From contig OZ231128.1 of the NCBI GenBank assembly GCA_965153355.1, positions 8,680,001 through 8,744,000 on the forward strand: DNA of 64,000 bases, in the 5' to 3' direction. The notes beneath the pieces were generated by a model. That model did not search any database and had not been told where the DNA came from. It saw only the letters and a program-made list of their open reading frames with translations. The stretch comes from Flaccisagitta enflata (lineage: Eukaryota > Chaetognatha > Sagittoidea > Aphragmophora). A program made the translations under genes and the position numbers. The number at the start of each line of letters is the position of its first letter. Position 1 is the stretch's first letter. This document shows, one piece after another, positions 24,656-35,981 of this stretch.

Positions 24656-25372
24656 TTGTAGAACACAGGGGGAATCTGTCCATCTGTCCGTCCGTCCGTC
24701 CATATGTCCGTACGTCCGTCCATATGTCCGTACATCCGTCCGTCCCCCCTGTCCCATCCTTGGGGCTTCGTTTCCTTTGGGGCACAAATCAAAACTGTAT
24801 GGCCCAAATCCAAGCAAAATGGCCCAAATCCAAGCAAAATGGCCTAAATCTGGCTAGAAAACCTGAATCTATGCCTGAGTTCTATCATTTTGGCCCCTCA
24901 AACCAAGATTATGGCTTCTCATACCCAGATTCTGGCTTCCAAAACCCACATCCTAGCCTTAGAGACCCAGATCTTGACCAAATGCTGGCCTCAGAGATTC
25001 TGATTCTGGCCTCAAGAAATCGGTCCCTGAGACCCAGATTCTGGCCTCAGTGACCCAGATCCTGGCCTGCTCCTCCCTCAACTTAACCTGAAATTTACTC
25101 AGGAAGGGCAAGGGTACCGTTGTTCATGTACTGCCTTTTGTCATTTCTGCATGTTATTCAATGAGAATTTGAAAAACAGGGCATCCTGGACAGAAGGAAG
25201 AAAGACAGAATGACGGATGGACGGATGGACGGACGAACAGATTCCCCTGTGTTCTGCAGAACTTCGTCCCCTTCGGGGCCGCTGCCCTGCTCCGCCCCAA
25301 ACTAAATCACTTACTACTCAAGCAGGGCACGGGTACCGCTGACCACTTACTGCCTTTGGGCTGCTATTTGTT
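24656..25372 (+). mobile_element. HEL-B copy a (5' end truncated)
   Basis: Starts inside the 5' arm at TTGTAGAACACAGGGGGA, followed by (GTCC)n. The interior has GGCCCAAATCC and CCAGATTCTGGCCTC repeats. The internal inverted copy near 25210-25290 carries (GGAC)n, CCCCTGTGTTCTGCAGAA, CTTCGTCCCC and GGGGCCGCTGCCCTGCT. It closes with AAGCAGGGCACGGGTACCGC and the hairpin TGCCTTTGGGC before TTTGTT. An extra partial 3' end near 25095-25135 suggests a composite of two insertions. Confidence 0.75.
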
Positions 25373-25591
25373 TTAACTTCAAGGGCAATTGGCAAGAGGC
25401 CTCTTTCGAGGAAATTGGCCGCTTTCAATATTGATATTGAAACAATTAAATGAGAAACATCAATGACAACAGAAGATGATATTGAAAAGACAAGTATAGC
25501 GGGTCTAATCATGTTTGATATATGTTTCGGCCTTCGGGTAGAGAAATACGTTGTTTTCAAATTCCGTTTAGTTGTGTACTACTGCTATCAT
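25373..25591. other. No gene seen
   Basis: AT-rich, no supported feature. Confidence 0.5.
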
Positions 25592-26736
25592 TTTAAGACA
25601 GCGTCCCTCCGAAGGCAACATTTCTGTTTCAAAGAAGGTCAAAATGGAAAAAATGTATGAATGGAAATGCAAGAGCAAGTGAATAAAAGTTATTGAGATA
25701 GCTAAGACATAATTCATATTTAAATGAAAAATTGCCTTCATTTAGCAAGAGGACCAAGTTTAGCCAGTGTTTTGTAATAAAGTTATTGAAAATTTCTATC
25801 TCCTATTTTTAGTTGCGGACACGCAACTCTATAAGAGGCTTTGTCCGTCCGTTGGTCCCTCCGTCCGTCCTTCCGTTGGTCCGTGGTGATCGAGTTGGAA
25901 AGTGTGAAACCACACATTTCCGCCCCTGCCTACCCATCCGCAACTGGTATTGGCCATGTATCCGGCCTTTTGATCACCGACACAAGGCTGGTCGAAACTC
26001 TAAATTTGCATAGGCAATGAGAAAATAAAAAAACAAAGAACATTGTTCTCTTCTCAAATCGATTACAGAGAGAACAATGTTTTTCAAAATGCAAAATTTC
26101 TTTGTGTTTGGCTTTTTTACGATTTCAACCTCAAAAAAATGAAAAAAATGTAAGGAGAAATTCAATAAAAAACGTAAGACGGCAAATTTTTGAAGGAAAA
26201 TCAAGTGTTTCACCACACTTTTTGCATCATTCTCAGGACAATAATGGTGCTGGAATGACTTTAGCAGACAAATTGTCTCTGAAGATACTTGGTGCATACA
26301 TTTTTATCATATTTTGAGCGTAAAAGTAACTTTTATTGTGCAATTTTCATAAAAAAAGACAAGAAAATCAAGTTTTTCATGAAATCTTGCTGACATTTTT
26401 TTGTTTTTCCTTGCCGTTGAAATTCTAAGACTCTCAAATGCGGGGGAATTTTGCATTTTTGAAAACATAGTTCTCTCTGTAATTGCTTTTGGAAAAGAAC
26501 TATGTTTTTCATTTTCTCATTTTTTCTTTATCTATGCAATCTTAGAATTTCAACGGGCTTCCAGTCAATGACAAAAAATGAAATTTCCAAAAATTTGCAA
26601 TGTATTTCCTTGGTAATTGTTGTATATCTCAATAATCATTTTTGTATAATCATACAGTTTCACTCATTTTTAGTTTTTTATTTTAGCCCCTATTGAAACA
26701 AAAATGTTGCCTTCGGAAGGACGCCGTCGTAAAAGA
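25592..26736. mobile_element. Foldback element with ~1.1-kb span
   Basis: Left GCGTCCCTCCGAAGGCAACA mirrors right TGTTGCCTTCGGAAGGACGC. Further inside, sequence at 26035-26110 (with AGAGAGAACAATG) mirrors 26440-26520. A HEL-A copy (25811-25971) sits in the left arm. The central part resembles sequence at 33050-33130 and 45060-45160. Flanking duplication not resolved. Confidence 0.75.
25811..25971 (+). mobile_element. HEL-A short copy, variant hairpin
   Basis: The terminal hairpin reads AGTTGCGGACACGCAACT. The stem changes C to T on the left and G to A on the right, so pairing is kept. Then CTCTATAAGAGGCT, (GTCC)n, and 3' end GGCCATGTATCCGGCCTTTTG. Confidence 0.85.
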
Positions 26737-26908
26737 TTTTCCTGCTTGTTGTCATGTGAATTGCAAAGTTCAAATCACATTTTAGGTCAGATTTCAATAA
26801 AAATTTATGCACTAAGTGTCTTTAGAGAATTTTTTTCCACTGAAAGCATTCCAGCTTCATTATTGTAACGATAGTGATACAAAAAGTATGGTGAAAAATT
26901 TCATTTCT
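26737..26908. other. No gene seen
   Basis: Short AT-rich spacer similar to 53130-53230, so itself probably repeat-derived. Confidence 0.5.
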
Positions 26909-27129
26909 AGTCACGTACACGCGACTCTACAACCTGCTTTGTCCATTGGTCGGTCGGTCGGTTGGTTGGTTGGTCGATTGGTTGGTCACATTTTACTTTT
27001 TTTTAAAGATTTTATTTCTTGGACCTCATTGCTCCTGCCCAAATGGTCCGGTGAGTCACCGGCTGTGACCTCAAATATGGCCCCTACCCACCCGCACGCG
27101 ACTTTGGTAGCCGTGTATCCGGCCTTGTT
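26909..27129 (+). mobile_element. HEL-A short copy
   Basis: 5' hairpin AGTCACGTACACGCGACT (partly mismatched), CTCTACAACCTGCT, GTCGGTCGGTTGGTTGG run, internal GCACGCGACT, then GCCGTGTATCCGGC and CTTGTT. Confidence 0.9.
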
Positions 27130-27403
27130 CAATAAGAATTTGCTGTCCTAATGCGTTGAATTGCTCTGCCAGTCTATTTATCCGTCTCATTGTCTGTCAT
27201 ACTTGATTTTTTTTGTCATGGACGGGTGGTAATGCATCATTGCTAACGCCCAAATATTTGATGACATGTATTTGAGTCCACAGAGGATGGTTTTCTTTAT
27301 TCTCCATCCACACCCCGCCCCTGCCTTAGATGAGGCCTCTCAGCCCCTTATCAAGCCATTTGAATTTTAATCTGAATTCCATGCGCTAGTTTTACACTGT
27401 TTT
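27130..27403. other. No gene seen
   Basis: No supported gene or repeat. Confidence 0.5.
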
Positions 27404-28106
27404 TTTAGATCAGACTGATTCATTGTAAACCTTTACAACTGAAAAACTACTGGACTTAAACTTTTTAAATTTCCAGTTTGTGTTGGAAATATGTGACAGT
27501 TTTATTATGCCAAACCACAATATTAAGGACTTGACTGATTGTAGTCGGCAAAACAGTGTAAAGAATGCCATTTTTGGGGCCAAACCAATTTTATGCAGAG
27601 TGACTTGTAAATAGCTGTTTCTAAAGAATTGGGTTAGCACCTTGGGATTTGTCTCAAATCATAGAAAATTGATACTTGATACTATGAGTTCTGCTTGAAA
27701 ATTTTATGATTTTAGCATTGGAGTGAAACTAAGATGTGTTTTTTTTAGATTGATGTTCCAAATTATCCACTTGTTGAAAATGCACAATTTTTCAAGATTC
27801 ACAGCAAACGTGCAAACTATGATTAATTACCAATCATTTATGAACAATCCCAGAGTGCTCGCTCATTTTTTTTGGAAATGGTAAACAAATAAAGAACATT
27901 TCTTAAAGAACAAACTACAAAGACATTGATTTTGGCCCCAAAATGGCAGTTCCTTCCATGTTTTGCTGACTTAAACCAATCAAGTCCTCAATATTAAGGT
28001 TTGGCACGACAAACCCGTCTCATATTACAAACATAGACGGAAAATTTGAAAATTTTGGTCAGGTAGTTTTCGAGTTATTAAGGCTTACAATAAATCCAAT
28101 CTAAAG
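27404..28106. mobile_element. Foldback element, ~700 bp
   Basis: TTTAGATCAGACTGATTCA on the left mirrors TAAATCCAATCTAAA on the right. Inside, ACCACAATATTAAGGACTTG mirrors AAGTCCTCAATATTAAGGTT and GCCATTTTTGGGGCCAAA mirrors TTTGGCCCCAAAATGGC. Its left arm resembles 55720-55757, suggesting one family with the foldback there. Confidence 0.8.
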
Positions 28107-28204
28107 AGAGTGTATTTTCATGGTACCCGATTTGAACCAAACGAGATTTAAGAACGGCAGAGAGTGGAGTTGTGGACGCACCGTCAAAACGCGCGGATGC
28201 TCGT

Positions 28205-30622
28205 TCACGGTTTGTTCATCACCAGAACTAAAAGGAGATTACCCAACAAAATTGATACGACAGAAGCCACCTCATAGATGATAAATTGTTCTTCGAGAGT
28301 CGATGTCAAAAATATGTTATCCCTATCATTAAACCATATGAAAACCGAGGTAGAAATCATAAAGGAATGCCGCAAAGTAATCAAACATGACTGTATGATA
28401 TACATAATAGTTCCGTTGTTGAATACTTTGATTTGTTTGCCAGCGAAATTCATTTCTATTCGTTTACGAATTATTTTCCTTATTTCCACCAGGAACATCT
28501 CCATAGAGAACATAACAGTGACGATTGGTAACATGTGACAAAAGATACCATCCAACACAACATTGTAAATGATAAATGCATGTGACGAGCGGATATAATC
28601 GTAATGAGCGTGACATTCAATACGGAAATTAATGAAATTATCATTTCTGTCGATAACATCATGAGATCCATTAAGTATTTGACTTCTCAACCTTAGAAAG
28701 TTCAGACTGTACGAATACATCAACTTATCACTTTTGTATAAACTACAAAGAGAAGAAAACACATTCACATCCAGAAAGAATCGAGGAATATGATAAAGAA
28801 CGGATACGAAAACGCCGATCCAAAATACAGACAAAACTTTCATTTCAATCTCTTTCAGCTTCAGTGGATATTTGGTCATTAACGCTAAAAATGCGCAATA
28901 TGTTAGAGTGCCGAGACTTTGCAGCGTGAGTACCAGGTAGACAGCCCATTTAAAGACTCCGTCTTTGATCCACAAGACTTGTTTAGGTACGTTATCAGCG
29001 TGCGAGATCAGGGAAAATGTCGCGTGACATATCACCAGAAGATACAGTAAGAATTCCAAGACAAGTTTGACTTTTACAAAGTAGTTCGCTGTCACTTGCG
29101 TTAGACTGCGATGAAATGATGTTAACCCAATGATAGCTCCCCCAATACTGGCAGATAGATTGAGGATAGCCACAATATCTTTGTCAAAAAATTCCAGAAA
29201 ACGAACCAATTTTGCTTCAAAGTTATGATAGCAAGACATAATTTTGCTACAAATGGTTTCTTGTTTTTGACAACTGAGTGACGAAACTCTGTAGCTGAAA
29301 TCAGCCGAACTCAATCGATTCTTATGGCAACAAAGGGTATCAAAGGGCTGAGGATCAGTGTAAAACTCCATCTCAATTTGTACTCCAAATGTACAATATC
29401 GTAGATATTTGAACCTTTTCTCCGAGTGCAATATGATGGGAATTTTCACACAAGAACCTATGGACCTTGATGATTCTAGTGGGCTTTCGCAATTGTTCAA
29501 TTTCCAAGTGTCTGATATTGCTTCAGTTTCAATTTCATTCTCAATGCACATGACTATTTTGCGACATGACTCTAGAATTTCATCGCAGGTGTAAAAGGAG
29601 GCCCTAATTGAAAAGTCACACAGCCATTTAGAATCTCTGTATGTCATACTAATCCCTTTAGATTGCCCATGAACACCATTACAATGAGAAACCTTGAAAT
29701 CATTGAAACCTTTCATTTTCTGTGAGAACCAATTTGAAGTGTCGATGCCATTTGTACCAAAATCAGAGAGATGACACGTTGGATGCTTAAAACAGGACTT
29801 GGCTATGTCACAAACTTGTTCTTGATAAACACAGTTATCAATTACGTCATCCAGTACAATCTTGCTTTGACATCGGATTTCTGACTGTTCCGTGTCCACC
29901 GCAAAAGTGATTATTATGTACAGACTCCAATGCTGGCATAAGTTTATCATTCTACTCATTCCGGTGAAAGTAAACTCTGGGCACTTGCTATGCTTGCTAT
30001 GCTTGCTATGCTCGGACAGACACTCCATAAACATCTGGCATTCTTTTTCAAAACCTTTGCAGTTTGAGAAAGGAGACAGCCTTTTCTCTATGCATACACC
30101 ATGATTCATCCACGGTGCGAAAAGAATGTTTGGATACAGATTTGAGCATGCAGTATTACTGTATTCAAAATTCTCTAGATAATGCGCTATATTAGGTATT
30201 ATTAGCTGCTGTTGATTCCATGTTGGATACATGCTTGGTTTGGCATATAACCTATTTTGACACACAAAATCCTCATCTTTCATTTTTGAAAAATCATTTC
30301 GGATTTCTTGAAAACACTCTCTGAATACCATGCAATCATGAGCCACTTCTGCACAGTCTGTTGCGTGAAGAGTGGGTGTGCATTGTACCGAATCTTGTTT
30401 CACTATTGAGATATCAATTATTTTCTGTTGTTTGTCTGTACCAATAAAGTCCTCACAAAACTTAAGCACGTTAAATTCACGGTAGGCTGTGATGTTTTGT
30501 CGACTTTTGTTTGAAACTGGAAAGTTGAAATCAATAATGAATTCAGGGTTGACATGGTAATCCAATTTTTCACAGGTCCTGTCGAGAAATTCAAACAATT
30601 TGAGGTTTTGTACAGTGGTAAC
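28205..30622 (-). CDS. Seven-transmembrane receptor, exon 5 (rest of ectodomain and all TM helices)
   Basis: Last exon of a five-exon gene (exon 1 at 36657). It opens after acceptor TTATCTGTTTAG and ends at TGA 28205-28207, giving 805 residues of a roughly 1198-residue predicted protein. The first ~475 residues of this exon are a cysteine-rich extracellular region with possible N-glycosylation sites. The last ~330 hold seven hydrophobic helices. TM3 ends ALMTKYPLKL, where the DRY motif should be. TM4 reads SVLYHIPRFF and TM5 HMLPIVTVMF with the class A proline. TM7 ends GNLLLVLVMNKP at the C-terminus, with no NPxxY and no tail. The IPRFF block is typical of FMRFamide-type receptors; ligand and family remain inference. 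Missing DRY and NPxxY suggest unusual or absent G-protein coupling. Confidence 0.8.
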   Translation of the reverse strand, partial: VTTVQNLKLFEFLDRTCEKLDYHVNPEFIIDFNFPVSNKSRQNITAYREFNVLKFCEDFIGTDKQQKIIDISIVKQDSVQCTPTLHATDCAEVAHDCMVFRECFQEIRNDFSKMKDEDFVCQNRLYAKPSMYPTWNQQQLIIPNIAHYLENFEYSNTACSNLYPNILFAPWMNHGVCIEKRLSPFSNCKGFEKECQMFMECLSEHSKHSKHSKCPEFTFTGMSRMINLCQHWSLYIIITFAVDTEQSEIRCQSKIVLDDVIDNCVYQEQVCDIAKSCFKHPTCHLSDFGTNGIDTSNWFSQKMKGFNDFKVSHCNGVHGQSKGISMTYRDSKWLCDFSIRASFYTCDEILESCRKIVMCIENEIETEAISDTWKLNNCESPLESSRSIGSCVKIPIILHSEKRFKYLRYCTFGVQIEMEFYTDPQPFDTLCCHKNRLSSADFSYRVSSLSCQKQETICSKIMSCYHNFEAKLVRFLEFFDKDIVAILNLSASIGGAIIGLTSFHRSLTQVTANYFVKVKLVLEFLLYLLVICHATFSLISHADNVPKQVLWIKDGVFKWAVYLVLTLQSLGTLTYCAFLALMTKYPLKLKEIEMKVLSVFWIGVFVSVLYHIPRFFLDVNVFSSLCSLYKSDKLMYSYSLNFLRLRSQILNGSHDVIDRNDNFINFRIECHAHYDYIRSSHAFIIYNVVLDGIFCHMLPIVTVMFSMEMFLVEIRKIIRKRIEMNFAGKQIKVFNNGTIMYIIQSCLITLRHSFMISTSVFIWFNDRDNIFLTSTLEEQFIIYEVASVVSILLGNLLLVLVMNKP

Positions 30623-30750
30623 CTAAACAGATAACAAGTATGTAGCAACAGTTGACCATTTCTAATTTGGTAACCGAAATCTAACTAGGACTGTTGACAA
30701 TTGTAAATGGTGTTACCGTGAAATATGTAAAAAGATATCTTGCAACTAAC

Positions 30751-30858
30751 CCTGAGCGAGGCTTGTTCCAATCCAAGCAAGTTATCAAATTCTGCAAAAG
30801 AATTTTTGATAAGATATCGGTCAAGGAATTTCATAGGTGACAGGTGCAACAATTCATC
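30751..30858 (-). CDS. Same receptor gene, exon 4 (ectodomain)
   Basis: A 36-codon exon bounded by acceptor TTTTATGTAG and donor AGG|GTTAGT. It encodes DELLHLSPMKFLDRYLIKNS and on to EQASLR. Phase 0 at both edges and no stop. It bridges the frames of exons 3 and 5; introns on its two sides are 145 and 128 bp. Confidence 0.75.
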
Positions 30859-31003
30859 CTACATAAAACTCATACGATTAATCAAAAGGAAACAGAAATT
30901 AACAAATCAGTAACAATGAATAAATGTATGGATACCTCTGGAAAAATTACACATATCATACAATCATCAAAACCAGTATTGAGATTTTTCTCCAATAGCC
31001 TAC

Positions 31004-31414
31004 CTTGCAATCCTGCTGGAATTTGTCGCATAGTTTTCTGTTCATCATTCCCGCCGTCCCTGATAATTCGTCATAGTGGTTCTGAACTCCCATGTCAAAA
31101 TGGCCTGGAAACCAGATACATCTGGCCCTATTGTTCAAAGATATTGCCTTAACAATGTTACTCAAGGATTCACAGCTTGAGTTATACTTGGATGAAGTCA
31201 AAGGGGGCAGGTCCACTGGCGTTAATTGGTTGTAGCGAACATTGGGACATCTTTCAGCTTGTAAGGATTCTAAATTCTCCAGAAACAAACTGCAATCTGC
31301 CTCATTGAGAATTTCGGCTTTTATGTTATCCAGAGAGAACATGGACGCGTTATACCGCCAACAGCAATGAATTAATGAACCACTTTCGGTGATTACCAGA
31401 ATTATCTCCATTCC
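31004..31414 (-). CDS. Same receptor gene, exon 3 (ectodomain)
   Basis: A 137-codon exon between acceptor TTTTCTTGCTTTAG and donor AAG|GTAGGC, phase 0 at both edges. It contains six or more cysteines (HCCWRYN, DCSLF, RCPNV, SSCESL, RCIWF, LCDKFQQDCK) and extracellular-type sequence. The upstream intron (31415-35189) is 3775 bp and is full of transposable elements. Confidence 0.75.
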
Positions 31415-31579
31415 CTAAAGCAAGAAAATGAAGAATAGCAGTCATGCAAATGCCAATCAAAAATTGAAATGGTTACCAACTGATAAACACATAAACCTGT
31501 AAACCAACTGGAACTGAATCTTTAGAAAGCCATCACATAAATATTTTGTCAAGTCAACAATTAGTCTTAGCCCAGAAAC
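31415..31579. other. Receptor intron sequence
   Basis: Short intronic stretch between exon 3 and the inserted hAT element; nothing else seen. Confidence 0.6.
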
Positions 31580-31589
31580 TAGAGATGCA

Positions 31590-31810
31590 GAAGCGGAAGC
31601 GGAAGCGGAAGCGGAAGCGGGTGGAAGCGGTAGTTTGAGCATGGAAGTGGAAGCGGAAGCGGAAGCACAATTTTGAAATCAAGTGGAAGCGGAAGCGAAA
31701 ACTTTTTTTGAGGCTTAATGGAAGCGGAAGCGGAAGCAAAAGGATATAATCAAGCGCTTCTGCTTCCGCTTCCGCTTCCGCTTCCGCTTCCGCTTCCGCT
31801 TCCGCTCCCA
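31590..31810 (+). repeat. GGAAGC hexamer array containing an inversion
   Basis: GGAAGC orientation from 31590 to about 31740, then GCTTCC orientation from about 31757 to 31805, forming a large hairpin-capable repeat at the element's left end. Confidence 0.9.
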
Positions 31811-31890
31811 CTTCAGATCCTGACAATATTTTGACAATAATTATATCAGTTTAAATGATACTTATTTCAGTATAATTTATACATTTTTTT

Positions 31891-32051
31891 AGTCGCGTGC
31901 TACGCGACTCTACACCCCGCTATGTCGGTCCCTCGGTTGGTCGGTTGGTCCCTTTTTTCCTTTTTTTGCATTTTTGAGCTTTTTGAGCCTTCTCCAGCAG
32001 TGCTCCTGCCCACCCACACGCGACTAGGGTAGCCGTGTATCCGGCCTTGTT
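31891..32051 (+). mobile_element. HEL-A short copy nested in hAT copy 2
   Basis: Hairpin AGTCGCGTGCTACGCGACT, CTCTACACCCCGCT, GTCGGT run, internal CACGCGACT, then GCCGTGTATCCGGC and CTTGTT. 161 bp. Confidence 0.92.
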
Positions 32052-32208
32052 TTCTTTTGGTGTTATTTTTTCTTATTGCTTATGTATATTTTTCCTTCAT
32101 CTGTTTGTCTCTGTTGGTCTTTCTTTTTTTTCTTCTTTCGCATTATCTGACTTTTTTTTGTCTGTCTGTATATCTCTTTCTGTCTGTCTCTCTGTCTTTT
32201 GCTCACTC

Positions 32209-32335
<127 letters not shown>

Positions 32336-33513
32336 TTCATCTATTCACAGTTGATTGGTTAATTGGAAAGGAGCAAGACTCATACCTTAAGACCTGATTT
32401 CATAAATTTTTGAAAAACAAAAGCAAATAGATGATCCAATGATGTCATAAACAAATATACAAATTTAAGAAAAAAATGATTAAAAAAGATTAGTTGAAAG
32501 GTATAAAATAAATAAATAAATGAATAAATATATAAAAAAAATAAATAAATAAAGACAAAATGACTGTTTAAACTCGTTGCAATAACTAATGACAGCAAAA
32601 AGAATTATGTTAATATCTATGTCATTAAGACACAGAATAATTTAGGGCAGAATTTCTTATTCATGCACAAGTTAGAAATTTTTCATGATTGCTGATTTTT
32701 TCCAAAAATTTTTAGTATGGGCCTTTTTACACCTTAGGTTAAGACATATTTTGCATATTGCAAGCTCAATTGCACCTACAACTTTCAGATAATCATTTTT
32801 ATTAATTTCTATAATTTTGAATATCTTAACTATTGTTAGACATTAATTGGAAAATATTATTTGAATTTATCTATTGAAAATTGATAAGAAGATAAAAATA
32901 TGTCCCTTGATCTAGCCATCAATGAAATCTGCAAGTCTTTATCTGCTTCTTTCAAAGTTTGACATTGTTTTGAAATTAAGAGATATCGAGATCAGAATTT
33001 TTTTAATTTTGTCACCCGACTTTTGTCAACTGAAAATAACAAATTTGCATAGAGAATCAAAAATTACAAAAACCAAGAACATGCGACTCTTGTAAATTAG
33101 TATATCTAAAGTTGTATATTTTAGAAAATGCAAATTATTGACCCATTTCATAGATTTGTTATTTTTAAGAAAGACGTGTCACATTTTTTGTTATAAATCT
33201 TTGCCCTATTTTTGCTCTGATTTCTATTTCAGGGGATGATTTTGATTGTTCCAGTGATAATAAATTTGGTTATGTGTTTGCTACACATATCATTTGCCTG
33301 CTGACAATAACCATTAGTTGTATTTTAATGATAATGTATCATAAACTAGAAATAATTGATTTAAAAGTGCATGAAAAAGAAATTCAATACAATTGCGCAG
33401 CATGTCTTAACATATTTTCTATTATCTTTTATATTTCCTCGTTTTATCCCCTTTTTTTTTACATAAAAAAACATTTTATAAATCAAATAAATGTCATAGT
33501 GAAATACTCAACA
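32336..33513. other. AT-rich interior of hAT copy 2, no gene seen
   Basis: No transposase-like frame. Contains AATAAATAAATAAA runs near 32510-32550 and a stretch near 33050-33130 resembling 45060-45160. Confidence 0.6.
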
Positions 33514-33597
33514 ATGTGGAAGCGGAAGCGGAAGCGGAAGCGGAAGCGGAAGCGGAAGCGGAAGCGGAAGCAGAAGCGGAAGCAGAAGCGGAAGCTA
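33514..33597 (+). repeat. GGAAGC hexamer array
   Basis: About 13 hexamers with two GCAGAA variants, 10 bp left of the nested foldback MITE. Confidence 0.95.
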
Positions 33598-33606
33598 TGC
33601 CTTCTA

Positions 33607-34199
33607 CAGGGTGAACAACCTCAAGTGGGGGAAAGTAAAAGCTAATTACGCCTAAACAACTTGAGATATTCATAATTTGAAAGTTGCTCCTGGTAGGGAA
33701 CTGCCTGACATTTGTTCCTCTTGCTTTGGTTGGTCAAAATAGAAAAAATTGAAACAGCTAAAAAGATATGACCAAAAATGTGAAGGTTCCTCTCTAGCCT
33801 CAAAAAATTTCTCATTGATTCTCAATCTAACTCAAGTTGCGGAGAAGAAAATGGCATGACTATATCAATTTGGATAAAAAAACCTAAAAGGCATTCATGG
33901 TGCTTCAGGTAGAAACCAAGAATGCAACATTTGGTTAAATAATTGATGGAGGAATAAAGTAACATCATTTACCAGTTTCAAAGCACTTTAGTCTGAAAGT
34001 TGTTTTTGAGTTATTCCTAGTTTTGGACATTTCAAAGATTTTGATATATCCTCTGAAGTATTTGAGCTAATGACCTCAGCTTTGGCTTATATCAAATGTC
34101 AGGTAATTTTCTACAACACTGCAAAAGATGAAACATAGAACTCTGGCAGCTTTGGAATCCTAAGCTTTTACTTTCCCCCACTTGAGCTTGTTCACCGGG
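33607..34199. mobile_element. Foldback MITE, TA-flanked, CAGGGTGAACAA ends
   Basis: Terminal inverted repeat of about 37 bp: left CAGGGTGAACAACCTCAAGT continuing to AAAGTAAAAGCT, right its mirror with 3-4 mismatches. TA lies on both sides (33605-33606, 34200-34201). Same family as 55758-56346. 593 bp, no transposase. Confidence 0.85.
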
Positions 34200-34211
34200 T
34201 AAAAAGGTAGG

Positions 34212-34330
34212 ATCGGAAGCAGAAGCGAAAGCTATTCTTTTTGAAATGATGGGAGCGGAAGCGGAAGCGGAAGCTGTCAATTCTTAAATATGCGTTTTGG
34301 AAGCAGAAACGGAAGCGATCCAAAAATCTA
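34212..34330. repeat. GGAAGC-like repeats at right end of hAT copy 2
   Basis: Diverged hexamers (GGAAGCAGAAGCG, GGAAGCGGAAGC, GGAAGCAGAAACGGAAGC) leading to the terminus. Confidence 0.85.
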
Positions 34331-34589
34331 CCGCTTCTGCATCTCTACCAGAAACACAGGATTTCATTAAATCTTCAATGAGAACGTTTACGATACTCAA
34401 TGATTCATTGCCAACCAGTTTGGATGAAATTGATAATGAGTGAACCATCACTGAATAAGCCCAATCAGGCCAATTGATAATGGACCAACCAACCAAACAA
34501 CCAACGGACAGATCAACTTTTGGATTGATCAATGGACAGACACTCATATAGAGATGCAAAGACGCATCTAGACAAGTTTGGCAGGAGCT

Positions 34590-34714
34590 GTGAGGCCAAA
34601 GACCGCAAAAAAAACAAACAAGTAAAGAGTGAAGGACGGACGGACGGACTGACAGACAGACGGAGGGACGGATGGTCCGACTAAGCGGGGTGTAGAGTCG
34701 CGTAGCACGCGACT
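34590..34714 (-). mobile_element. HEL-A copy, 3' end missing
   Basis: Reverse-strand hairpin AGTCGCGTGCTACGCGACT ends at 34714, followed (leftwards) by CTCTACACCCCGCTTAG and a (GTCC)n run. The usual CCGGCCTTGTT end is not found; the left boundary is approximate. Confidence 0.8.
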
Positions 34715-34734
34715 AAAATTCGTTTTTATTTTCA

Positions 34735-35040
34735 GTCCAGATGATGGATGTATATTCTCTCTTTGGCAAGTCATGAAAAAACTCTGTAATCTCTTTAATA
34801 ATTCATCATGAAATGTCTCGTTATTCACAGATTTTTTCTCTGGCTCACTCATGTCATGAGGTACCGAAATGAGAAGCTTCAAAAGAACAGACAAGAAAGG
34901 TAGAAATCAAATTCATTGGACAGTATTACATTGCATTACAAATTTTTCACTATTCATAGCTTTTTCCTCCGGCTGAGGTCAGCTCACTCATGATCATGAC
35001 ATGAGGTACCAAAATGAGATGCTCCAAATGAGCAAACGAG
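34735..35040 (-). other. Duplicated exon-like segment in receptor intron
   Basis: Two diverged copies of a segment with GGTACCTCATG lie at about 34760-34880 and 34930-35015. The first stays open on the minus strand as LLISVPHDMSEPEKKSVNNE after a plausible acceptor (TTCTTTTGAAG). However, it has no GT donor before the HEL-A insertion at 34714, and the second copy has a stop. It could be a dead alternative exon or just a repeat. Confidence 0.3.
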
Positions 35041-35189
35041 CAAATTTACTCACATGAAGGCGGTTTTCCATTGCAAATATGCAAGACCAGAAAGGTGCTA
35101 GAGACAGACCAACTGGCGGACACTTATACAGTTATGTGGCTTATGATGCTCTCATAATCTGACCAATGCAAAAAACCCAAGTTACTTAC

Positions 35190-35420
35190 CTCCCGTGCAT
35201 AAACGTCTCGTAGATGGATAAAATCCCGAAGATGAGTTTGATCATCGTAAGATAACGGGCTTATGACATGATGCAGACATCGTCTCTCTCCATCTACAGA
35301 TGTTTTGTCACAATCTCCAGACCTTTCAAATCGTCGAAAGACCAGCTTCTGATAGTCTTTCAACATCCAATTGACATCTTCCATGGCATTACTGTCATTA
35401 CTATCGAATTCGCCTTCCGC
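35190..35420 (-). CDS. Same receptor gene, exon 2 (ectodomain)
   Basis: A 77-codon exon with acceptor CAACACCTAG and a strong donor GAG|GTAAGT, phase 0 at both ends. Encodes EGEFDSNDSNAMEDVNWMLK through LRDVYARE, including the pair GDCDK and RRCLHH. The 561-bp intron to exon 1 is plain AT-rich sequence. Confidence 0.75.
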
Positions 35421-35981
35421 CTAGGTGTTGCACACAATTGGAAGAGCCTTAAGAGCTTTAAGTGTTATCAAGATGGTTTACAAGTTATCACATACTTAAA
35501 GCTGATAAAGATAATCTACTTTTGGCCAAATTCTTGACATTTTACTTTCAAGACTTTTAGTTAATAATCTTTGTGTGTGCTAAAATAAACCTATCCGCAC
35601 ACATGATAAAAAATCGCATAGTTACATGTATTTACAAAATTACATAATTTCAATCTAAAATCACCTTGATTTCAACCAACCTACTAACGGACCAAGGTAT
35701 AGAGTAGCGCAACTAAGATTTGGGATTTGATAAAATGAACTCGAAAACTAAGGAATAGCCTGGGTTTTAAACTGATTAAAACAGGGGATGATAAAAGAAA
35801 AACATTACGAATAAGATGTAAACTAGGATACGAAGCTCATGCCCAACAATTTCAAACCTCACATTACTCTCAACAGTCATTACAATGAAAATGATGAAGA
35901 GAAATATCCTGGATGCTTTGTAAATTCAGTATTGCATATCAACAAAAACTTTATAATCCTAGAACTAATGCCACCCCTTAC
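35421..35981 (-). other. Receptor intron 1
   Basis: 561 bp between donor CAA|GTAAGG and acceptor CACCTAG; AT-rich, no other feature seen. Confidence 0.65.

Noticed and set aside
31580-31815. A short self-contained GGAAGC element ending near 31815
   Set aside because: No matching inverted end or direct repeat at 31815, whereas the terminus at 34347 gives a perfect TIR and 8-bp duplication.
34568-34894. 108-codon minus-strand gene
   Set aside because: The second half is antisense HEL-A sequence (GTCC repeats); the first half is at best a dead exon.
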